Assembly: GCA_019312705.1 (NCBI GenBank)
Contig: JAFDCW010000473.1
Coordinates: 1 to 5,201 of the forward strand
Length of the DNA: 5,201 bases
Direction: 5' to 3'
From: Deltaproteobacteria bacterium
GTDB lineage: Bacteria > Myxococcota > Polyangia > Polyangiales > B10-G4
Shown: one piece after another, positions 1-5,201 of the stretch
Layout of the letters: every line of letters begins with the position of its first letter
How positions within the stretch are numbered: the first letter of the stretch is position 1
Program-made: the position numbers and the translations under genes
Notes under the pieces: generated by a model
What the model saw: the letters and a program-made list of their open reading frames with translations, nothing else
What the model was told of the DNA's origin: nothing
Database searches by the model: none

Positions 1-1
1 G

Positions 2-670
2 GTCGTCGACGCCACGCCGACGGGAACCGGCTTCTCTCTCGAGACCGAGCCCAGTGGAGCCAAGGTCTTCATCGACGGCACCGAGATCGAGCAACGCACG
101 CCGGTCACCCTCCCCGAGCTCGCCATTGGCTCCCACACGATCCGCGTCGAGAACGGCGCGCGCTACGCGCCCTGGGAGACGCAGGTCGACGTGCGGGCCG
201 ACACGATCATTCCGCTTCGGGCCGAACTCGAACTCGCGCGCATCACGGTGAGCTTCGTCAGCGAGCCCTCCGGCGCCACCGTGACCCTCGTCCGCGGTTC
301 CACGCGGCGCAACGTGGGCCGTACGCCGACGAGCGCCGACGTCGATCTCACCGGTGACGGGGCTTGGGAAGTCGAGTTTGAGCTGAGCGGTCACGAGTCC
401 GTGACTCGGCCGATCACCCCCGTGGCTGGCGACGACGAACTCGAAGTCGAGATTGCCCTCGAAGCCCAGCGAGTCGCCGTGCGCCAGCCGCGGATAGCAC
501 CGCGCCCGCGCCCGCGCCCGCGCCCGACCCCGACCCCGACGCCCACCCCGGCGGGCAGCCATCGCCTCACCTTGGTGAACTCGGAGTTCAACATCCGGGA
601 GACGGTCAGCGTGCAGGTCCGGCCGGGTGAAGTGACGACGAAGATCATCACGCTGACGCCCGGCGGGTAG
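2..670 (+). CDS. PEGA-domain protein, C-terminal part (5' end outside window)
   Basis: An open frame of 222 residues runs from the left edge to the TAG at 668-670; the start lies upstream. Two PEGA repeats (small beta-rich extracytoplasmic modules) are visible. The first, about residues 11-77, carries EPSGAKVFIDG, then TPVTLPEL and GSHTIRVE. The second, about 81-154, carries EPSGATVTL, then a GRTPTSADV stretch and WEVEFELSGHE. A Pro-Arg then Pro-Thr linker follows (about 167-183). The last 39 residues (184-222) resemble only the second half of a PEGA repeat: AGSHRLTLVN, then an R-PGE stretch near the end. In Myxococcota, tandem PEGA repeats often form the C-terminus of membrane-anchored Ser/Thr kinases, with the repeats outside the membrane. 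No kinase or membrane segment is in the window, so the full protein's function is unknown. The PEGA call is firm; the kinase link is only inference. Confidence 0.85.
   Translation, partial: VVDATPTGTGFSLETEPSGAKVFIDGTEIEQRTPVTLPELAIGSHTIRVENGARYAPWETQVDVRADTIIPLRAELELARITVSFVSEPSGATVTLVRGSTRRNVGRTPTSADVDLTGDGAWEVEFELSGHESVTRPITPVAGDDELEVEIALEAQRVAVRQPRIAPRPRPRPRPTPTPTPTPAGSHRLTLVNSEFNIRETVSVQVRPGEVTTKIITLTPGG
502..549 (+). repeat. In-frame GC-rich hexanucleotide tandem repeat coding a Pro-Arg/Pro-Thr linker
   Basis: Four perfect copies of gcgccc (502-525) are followed by two copies of gacccc (526-537) and two degenerate units (538-549). Because the unit is six bases, gain or loss of copies keeps the reading frame and only changes linker length: Pro-Arg dipeptides, then Pro-Thr dipeptides. 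It sits exactly at the boundary between the second full PEGA repeat and the half-length PEGA remnant. The likely role is a stiff, extended spacer. Slippage at this tract could make its length variable between strains, but that is inference. Confidence 0.85.
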
Positions 671-671
671 C

Positions 672-685
672 GGGCGCTAGCGCCC
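672..685. terminator. Perfect 14-bp palindrome at the convergent gene junction; possible bidirectional hairpin
   Basis: GGGCGCTAGCGCCC is identical to its own reverse complement. As RNA it could form a five-pair GC stem (GGGCG/CGCCC) with a CUAG loop on either strand. It begins one base after the plus-strand stop codon (668-670) and contains the minus-strand gene's stop codon (677-679). Position and symmetry suit a shared terminator for the two converging genes. There is no T-tract on either side and the stem is short, so intrinsic termination is uncertain; it may simply be chance symmetry in GC-rich DNA. Confidence 0.35.
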
Positions 686-2710
686 CATGAGCCGCTGCCG
701 GCGATAGGCCTCGAAAGCGTGGCGCCGAGCCTCGGCCCACCCCGTCGAACGCAGCGGGTCGAGCTGGCGACCGAGCTCCTGACGCATCGCGGCCGTTCGT
801 TCCGGATGGTCGTAGGCCAAGTCGAACTCGCATGCGGGGTCTGTCTCCGTGTCGAAGAGCTCGCACGGTTCGGTTCCGTCCCCGCAGTGCAGCAGCCAAC
901 GCCCGGTTCGTGCCGCGATGGACTGAGGTTTGTGCGTGCCGCGCACTTCGGCCACGAGGGTGCGTTCGGGGCGCGGGCGCAGAAGGGATTCGCCGCCTCT
1001 CGGCTGCACGCCGTCGACACCGGTGAGCTCGAGGACCGTAGGCAGGATGTCCAGCAGACTCACGGGCGTCTGCTCGACGCCCGCTCCGAGGCCGGGCGCG
1101 CGTACGACTAGGGGGACGTGGGTCGTCGGCTGGTGCAGATAGTTGGGATGCCGGACGAGGCCGCGCTCGCCCATGTATTCGCCGTGGTCCGCAAAAATCA
1201 CGACCACCGTCCGGGCGGCCACCTCCGGACGATCAAGCCATTCGAGCAAGGGCGCGACACTCTGGTCGGTGAAGGCGACCTCTTGCAGGTAGCGCCCGCG
1301 GCGGCCGTTGCCGAGGTGTTCGAAGCCTTCGTGGGGCAGGTAGTAGGCGTGGGGGTCCAATAAGTGCAGCCACAACAATCGGGGCTGAGATGCTGGCTCC
1401 TGGAGCCACTCGAGGGCGTCGGCGACGAGTCCCGGCGCGTGCTCGCTGTAGTAATCGGCGGTCTGCCGCGTCTGAGTCTCGGAGAAGCCGAGGAGCACGC
1501 CCTGATCCATGTTGGGCACGGAGTGCATCGCCATCGTCCTCCAGCCGAGGCTTCCCATGATGTCCGCCAAGGAACGATCAAACCCCGTCAGTGAGTTGGC
1601 GCGGTCGAAGTCTGACGGTGGCCAGCCGGTGAAGATGCTGAGCAGGCTGAGCTTCGTGTAGCTCGAAGGAGCGAAGGCCCGGCTGAAATAACGCCCCCCT
1701 TGTCCATAGGCATGAAGGGCGGGGGTCAGCTCTCGGGACCATGCGTCGCCCCGCCACGCGTCGATGCTCAGGAGCACCACGTCGTAGGGCGTGGCCGAGG
1801 GGCTCCGGGTGGGGGTGGTGCGCGGTAGGGGCGGCACGGCGGTGAGTTCGCCTCCGAGGCAGTTGTCGTCGACGCCGTTGCCCGCGATCTCGGGCGCCCA
1901 CGGGTGGACCGCCGGATCGTGGTCGTTGCAGTCCTGGCCGCCGAACAAGCTGCTGTAGCCGTCCTCGTCGCGGTCGGCGAGGCCAAAGAGGGTTGAACGG
2001 GCCGTGCGTCCGGCCGGGTTTGCGAGGACCCGGAGGTCGGCGCGCGGCAAGATCGAGGCGATTACGGCTACGGTGATCACGGCTCCGGCGACTACACCCC
2101 AGCGGGCACCCCGCCCTCGGGGGGGCGCTGCCGTCACGAGGATGGCCGCGACCCAGAGCAGCAGCAGCGGGGGCAGCATCCACGCCCGGACTACCTCGCC
2201 GAGGGCGAGCAGGGGCCCGGCCCAGGCAGCGGTGGCGATGAGCACGAGCAGCCAAGCCACCGGCGCCGCGCCAAGCTCCGGGATGCGCGGGACGCGGCGC
2301 GGCAATACCTGATTGACCGACCAGACCAGCAACCCGCCGACAAAGCCGGCCGCCGAGGCTGCGACCTCGTGGGGCACGTCGGTCGATTCGCCGACCAGCA
2401 CACGGGTGAGCGCGTAGGTGATGGGGGGGAGGGTGCTGAGAAGTGCGAGCCACCACCAGCGTGAGCGTTTGCGCCTCGGGGGGCCCGGGCCGATGAGGTT
2501 GGACAGGGTCCCTCGGGGATCCGTGCGCAGCGCGAGAATCGCAAAGGGGGTGGCCACAGAGAGGACCGTGACCGCGCTGACCGCGGCTGTGCTGTCGAGC
2601 CATACCCCGAAGGCGCCGGGGTTGGTGAGGGTGCCCAGACCGGCGGCCGTAACGAGGCCCGCCGCCGCCGCACCAGACGCGGCCACGGTCACTGCCGCGC
2701 GGGTCGCCAT
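677..2710 (-). CDS. Seven-TM membrane protein with MopE motif and sulfatase/alkaline-phosphatase-superfamily catalytic domain (probable phosphotransferase or phosphodiesterase)
   Basis: 677 residues. About seven hydrophobic segments (near 5-25, 41-62, 85-103, 117-135, 148-168, 176-194, 204-222) alternate with Arg-rich loops at 62-84, 137-143 and 196-203. By the positive-inside rule this gives N-in and a periplasmic C-terminal half. Residues 246-288 form a MopE-like putative metal-binding motif (D246, D248, D250, G251, then DCND and GNGVDDNC). Residues 308 to about 575 are the catalytic domain: SID317, APSSYT352KLS with SIFTG, FAD508H509GE, H521 and VPLVVRAPG. A short ELFD-TETDP tail follows. 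Thr352 falls at the formylglycine position, as in LtaS-like and lipid-phosphate transferases, so true sulfatase activity is unlikely. The ATG at 2708-2710 is chosen because TM1 follows at once; the open frame upstream overlaps the previous gene and is Arg-rich. No good Shine-Dalgarno is visible, and an in-frame GTG at 2717-2719 is possible. Substrate unknown. Confidence 0.85.
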   Translation of the reverse strand: MATRAAVTVAASGAAAAGLVTAAGLGTLTNPGAFGVWLDSTAAVSAVTVLSVATPFAILALRTDPRGTLSNLIGPGPPRRKRSRWWWLALLSTLPPITYALTRVLVGESTDVPHEVAASAAGFVGGLLVWSVNQVLPRRVPRIPELGAAPVAWLLVLIATAAWAGPLLALGEVVRAWMLPPLLLLWVAAILVTAAPPRGRGARWGVVAGAVITVAVIASILPRADLRVLANPAGRTARSTLFGLADRDEDGYSSLFGGQDCNDHDPAVHPWAPEIAGNGVDDNCLGGELTAVPPLPRTTPTRSPSATPYDVVLLSIDAWRGDAWSRELTPALHAYGQGGRYFSRAFAPSSYTKLSLLSIFTGWPPSDFDRANSLTGFDRSLADIMGSLGWRTMAMHSVPNMDQGVLLGFSETQTRQTADYYSEHAPGLVADALEWLQEPASQPRLLWLHLLDPHAYYLPHEGFEHLGNGRRGRYLQEVAFTDQSVAPLLEWLDRPEVAARTVVVIFADHGEYMGERGLVRHPNYLHQPTTHVPLVVRAPGLGAGVEQTPVSLLDILPTVLELTGVDGVQPRGGESLLRPRPERTLVAEVRGTHKPQSIAARTGRWLLHCGDGTEPCELFDTETDPACEFDLAYDHPERTAAMRQELGRQLDPLRSTGWAEARRHAFEAYRRQRLMGR

Positions 2711-2781
2711 CCTGGACACGGGGCACGTTAACCGGCTGGTGGCGCGGCGCGCAAGCGGTCTGGGCTCTCGTCGACCGGGCC

Positions 2782-4599
2782 CTACGGGGGCGGGGCCAAG
2801 TGGCTGCCGTCCACCGTGAAGATGGCAGCTCGCCGGAGGAGGCTCCGATCGCCGCGGCCCAGAACCATGGTGCGAACCCGAGTGAGCCCGTCGACCGACT
2901 CCTCTTCGCCGCATGCGAGTCGATAGAACGCGAATCGTAGGTGGGGGGCGGTACACGGTTCGAAGTCGTCGTCGGCACTCTCGTCTGCGCGGGGGTCGTC
3001 GAAGAGACGCAGGAGCATGGTCCTGTAGCGCACGTCGTCGACGGCGACGAGGACCCCGATTCGATGCGCGCGCAGGTCGGCTACCAGCGCCTCATCGGTC
3101 TCGTGGGACCGTAGCGCGAGGTCTCTCGAGAGGTAGCGTCGATAGAAGAATGTATTGGTCACCGCTGGGGCGCCGGCGACGAAGTTGATCGCGTTGCCGG
3201 CATTCGGTGGGGCGTGAACGCCGGTTCCTGGCGGGACACCCACTTCCCGAACCGCCGCAGCGAGGGCTACCGAAGCCCTGGTCGTGGGGCTTATCGGGTC
3301 TTGGAAGCTCAGCATGCCCACAGCGGCCGGTTCGACCATGAAGAGCAGCGCGACCGCGATTCCCCAGCCTCTGGCACCACGCTTTTGAAAGAGCGTCTCG
3401 GCGGCGACAAAGATGACCGGGATGAACACCGGGACGAAGAGGTGGATGAAGCGGCGCTGAGCAAACGAGGCGAAGAAGAGCAAGATGGCGAAGGTGAGCA
3501 CGGTGGGGGAGAGCCGCTTCGAACGCCGCGCCACGATGAAGGCGAGGGGAAAGGCCAGCCACGCAAAGCCGAAGTAGCGATGCACCAACTCCAGGGTCGG
3601 CCCTTCCGGCCCAAACAGGAGCGGCTTCGCCTCACCGACCGCGCCGAAGAAGGGGTCCCATCCGGCGATGAAAGTGAGGGCCCACATCGCGCTTTCCGGT
3701 GCGACCACGAGGACTGCCAGGGGCGTTGCGACGAGGCCTGCGATGATGCCCTTGCGGGGGACCCGGCCGATGAGCGCGAGGCCGAGGGCCGGGGCGGCTA
3801 CGGCGATCACCGCCAACAGAGAAGGGGACGAAACCGAAAAGAGCGTGCCGCGGCCAAAGGCTTCGAAACCGAAGAGGACGGCCATAGTGACGACGAGGCC
3901 GGCACCGAAAGCGACAATTCCCTGCGGCCGTTCGCTCTTGCGAACTAGGGCCACGACGAGGGCGACGGCGAGGAATGCCGCGACGACGTAGGCGAAGAGC
4001 GTCGTGCTCCAGGCGATGAGGGCCAAGGCGAAACCCAAGACCCCGGTGGCCCGGCCGGGTCGCTCGAGGAAACTGGGGACGAGGAGGAGGAGCGCCACGC
4101 CGGTGAGTTCTTGCACGTGGTGGTCGAGCTCTCCCGCTACGGCCACCCGGGCGCCGGCCATTGACACGGCGAAGGCGAGGCTGGCGGCCACGGCCCCCCA
4201 CGTAGGAAAGACCCGGCGCGCGTAGAGGTAGAACGCCACTAGGCCGAAGACCGACAGGACCACTGGTACGAAAGGCAGTGTCCAGACCAGCTCCCCCCAG
4301 CTCGGCCCGAACGCGGAGACGAGGCGAAGGGCGGCGGCGACGGGCCAGTCCATGCCCAGCGGCCATTCGACGATGGTGCCATCGGGGTGGAAGACGGCGG
4401 GGTCGTGAAAGAGCGGACCGGGGAATCGAGCGAAGAGAGCTTTGATGCGATGCGCGTGCTGGTAGGCGTCCGACCCCGTGAGCCACGGGAGGCCGTGGTC
4501 CGAGGCGAGGACCGTGCGCGTCGAGAGCAAGCGAAGGCACACATGCAGTGCCGCGACGACCGTGAGGGCTGCGGCGAGCTTGGCCCGAGTGTGGGGCAC
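2782..4599 (-). CDS. STT3-like oligosaccharyltransferase family membrane protein (GT-C fold)
   Basis: 605 residues from a GTG start, with about 12-13 hydrophobic segments (first near 8-26) and a soluble C-terminal region of about 170 residues. STT3/PglB/AglB enzymes move a lipid-linked glycan to protein on the outer face of the membrane. Visible hallmarks: the first external loop has GSD44AYQHAHRI, then FPGPLFHD, a FHPDGTIVEWP stretch and GMDWP; the second acidic motif is GE157LD159HHVQE164; the fifth-loop motif is AVGE323AKPLL, resembling SVSE/TIxE; and FAQRRFIHLFVP resembles the late TM Arg motif. The site where WWDYG is expected (about 460-485) reads HAPPNAGNAINF, so the sequon-reading motif looks absent. 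No ATG is available near the N-terminus; GTG 4597-4599 or TTG 4606-4608 best precede TM1, and neither has a clear Shine-Dalgarno. The gene lies 49 nt after a pilin-like gene. The family call is strong; the glycan and acceptor are unknown, and another GT-C transfer role is possible. Confidence 0.8.
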   Translation of the reverse strand: MPHTRAKLAAALTVVAALHVCLRLLSTRTVLASDHGLPWLTGSDAYQHAHRIKALFARFPGPLFHDPAVFHPDGTIVEWPLGMDWPVAAALRLVSAFGPSWGELVWTLPFVPVVLSVFGLVAFYLYARRVFPTWGAVAASLAFAVSMAGARVAVAGELDHHVQELTGVALLLLVPSFLERPGRATGVLGFALALIAWSTTLFAYVVAAFLAVALVVALVRKSERPQGIVAFGAGLVVTMAVLFGFEAFGRGTLFSVSSPSLLAVIAVAAPALGLALIGRVPRKGIIAGLVATPLAVLVVAPESAMWALTFIAGWDPFFGAVGEAKPLLFGPEGPTLELVHRYFGFAWLAFPLAFIVARRSKRLSPTVLTFAILLFFASFAQRRFIHLFVPVFIPVIFVAAETLFQKRGARGWGIAVALLFMVEPAAVGMLSFQDPISPTTRASVALAAAVREVGVPPGTGVHAPPNAGNAINFVAGAPAVTNTFFYRRYLSRDLALRSHETDEALVADLRAHRIGVLVAVDDVRYRTMLLRLFDDPRADESADDDFEPCTAPHLRFAFYRLACGEEESVDGLTRVRTMVLGRGDRSLLRRAAIFTVDGSHLAPPP

Positions 4600-4604
4600 A
4601 ACCG

Positions 4605-4652
4605 TCAACGTCTGTCGAAGCCGATTGGTGTCTGGAGCGGCGATTTGCTCAT
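4605..4652 (-). other. 15-codon mini-ORF bridging the pilin-like gene and the STT3-like gene; possible translational coupler
   Basis: On the minus strand an ATG (4650-4652) overlaps the TGA stop of the pilin-like gene (4649-4651) as ATGA. It opens a 15-codon frame, MSKSPLQTPIGFDRR, that ends at TGA 4605-4607. That stop in turn overlaps a TTG (4606-4608) in the frame of the STT3-like gene, as TTGA. Such overlaps can let ribosomes re-initiate from one frame to the next. There is no clear Shine-Dalgarno and 15 codons can arise by chance, so this may be only spacer. Confidence 0.25.
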
Positions 4653-5201
4653 TCCGTTCGGTTGGTGACCTGCAGGACGCCGAGGGGGACGAGCTCGCCT
4701 TCGGCGTTGCTCGTCGCAAGACGCTCGAAGAGGGAGTACTTGCCGTCTTCGTCGAGGTCACCCTCGGCCCGGAGGGTGAGCAGGCGTCGGCCTTCGGTGG
4801 CGCGCACGTCGCAGCCGTCCTTGATGGGTGTGTAGGTGTAGCGGTACCGGAGCGGACGGACTGGGGCGAAGCCGAGCGCCCGGAACGGCGCAGCGCGTTC
4901 GAGGTCCTCGCTCGAAAAATCCACGACTATCGGGTCGGCCGATGGAGTCGCCGGCACCGGCCCCCCGGGGACGGGCAGGCAACGGGTGGCCCGGGAGGCC
5001 TCGCCGATGTCGTGACGCGCCGCGTAGTAGGCGGCGGAGGCTCGGTGCAACGCCTCGAGCTGGGTCGCCGCCTCGCTGATCTTGCTGGTCCGGAGCTCCC
5101 TCACGAAGGTCGGGATGAAGACCGCCAGAAGCACGCCGACCACCGATATGACGAGGGTGACCTCGACCAGGGTCAGGCCCGAGCGGCGGAGGGACCGGTG
5201 C
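4649..5201 (-). CDS. Type IV pilin-like / pseudopilin protein with type III signal peptide and EF-hand-like loop (5' end at window edge)
   Basis: The frame is open to the right edge; no start codon lies inside the window, though the first codon may be just beyond it. The visible leader HRSLRRSG is followed by LTLVEVTLVISVV, the classic prepilin signal: basic leader, Gly at -1, Glu at +5 and a hydrophobic helix of about 20 residues. It is expected to be cut by prepilin peptidase, giving a mature chain of 175 residues. A charged helix follows (about 25-60), then two Cys (66 and 122) that could form a disulfide. Residues 140-151 make a canonical 12-residue EF-hand-type loop (D140, D142, D144, G145, S148, E151), as in calcium-binding pilins and pseudopilins. 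An NRT sequon (172-174) ends the protein. It could be a pilus subunit, a minor pilin or a type II secretion pseudopilin; the window does not decide. It is the first visible gene of the minus-strand set. Confidence 0.85.
   Translation of the reverse strand, partial: HRSLRRSGLTLVEVTLVISVVGVLLAVFIPTFVRELRTSKISEAATQLEALHRASAAYYAARHDIGEASRATRCLPVPGGPVPATPSADPIVVDFSSEDLERAAPFRALGFAPVRPLRYRYTYTPIKDGCDVRATEGRRLLTLRAEGDLDEDGKYSLFERLATSNAEGELVPLGVLQVTNRTE

Noticed and set aside
502..549. CRISPR-like or regulatory repeat array
   Set aside because: The units are six bases with no spacers and lie in frame inside a coding region, so this is a coding microsatellite.
391..1020. Minus-strand open frame of 209 codons spanning the convergent junction
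   Set aside because: It covers two well-supported genes in the wrong frames and its repeat section is the reverse reading of the hexamer tract.
677..2710. Calling the sulfatase-fold protein an arylsulfatase
   Set aside because: The C/S-x-P-S-R formylglycine motif is absent; Thr occupies the nucleophile position.
2711..2781. Promoter or terminator between the STT3-like and sulfatase-fold genes
   Set aside because: No convincing -35/-10 pair, T-tract or stable hairpin was seen in the 71-nt gap; the GTTAAC at 2727-2732 is only a six-base palindrome.
2711..2956. N-terminal extension of the sulfatase-fold gene by 82 codons to an ATG at 2956
   Set aside because: The extension overlaps the end of the STT3-like gene by about 175 bases, is Arg/Pro/Gly-rich without a fold-like pattern, and the ATG at 2710 sits just before TM1.
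1578..2978. Long minus-strand open frame of 466 codons overlapping the sulfatase-fold gene in another frame
   Set aside because: The product is dominated by Arg, Pro, Gly and His, typical of shadow frames in GC-rich DNA; the competing frame has clear TM topology and catalytic motifs.
3214..3948. Plus-strand open frame of 244 codons antisense to the STT3-like gene
   Set aside because: A highly charged Glu/Arg/Gly product with no domain pattern; it is the antisense reading of hydrophobic codons in the real gene.
4600..4761. N-terminal extension of the STT3-like gene by 54 codons to 4761
   Set aside because: It overlaps the pilin-like gene by over 100 bases, is Ser/Thr-rich low-complexity sequence, and TM1 starts only after the GTG at 4599.

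Overview
The window is very GC-rich and almost wholly coding, with gene types that are common together in Myxococcota and related deltaproteobacterial lineages: a PEGA-repeat protein, a MopE-type putative metal-binding motif inside a membrane protein, and a pilin-like protein with a type III signal. The assignment to Myxococcota is an inference from gene content and composition. No RNA gene, transposon, CRISPR array or clear promoter is visible.

Layout: a plus-strand gene enters from the left edge and stops at 670. It is the C-terminal part of a PEGA-domain protein, possibly a Ser/Thr kinase. It converges on a minus-strand gene set, with only six bases between the two stop codons and a perfect 14-bp palindrome at the junction. 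The minus-strand set, in transcription order (right to left), is: a pilin-like protein whose 5' end runs off the right edge (4649-5201); an STT3-like oligosaccharyltransferase of the GT-C fold (2782-4599); and a seven-TM membrane protein with a periplasmic MopE motif and an alkaline-phosphatase/sulfatase-superfamily catalytic domain (677-2710). The gaps are about 49 and 71 nt and no internal promoter or terminator is obvious, so the three are probably co-transcribed from a promoter outside the window.

How they may work together (inference): the pilin-like protein is a plausible acceptor, the STT3-like enzyme a plausible glycan transferase, and the sulfatase-fold protein a plausible modifier that adds or removes a phospho-substituent. 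Both enzymes are atypical. The STT3-like protein keeps three acidic or metal-site motifs but appears to lack WWDYG, the sequon-reading motif. The sulfatase-fold protein has Thr where true sulfatases have the formylglycine Cys/Ser, which suggests phosphotransferase or phosphodiesterase chemistry. This three-gene set is the part of the window most worth following up.
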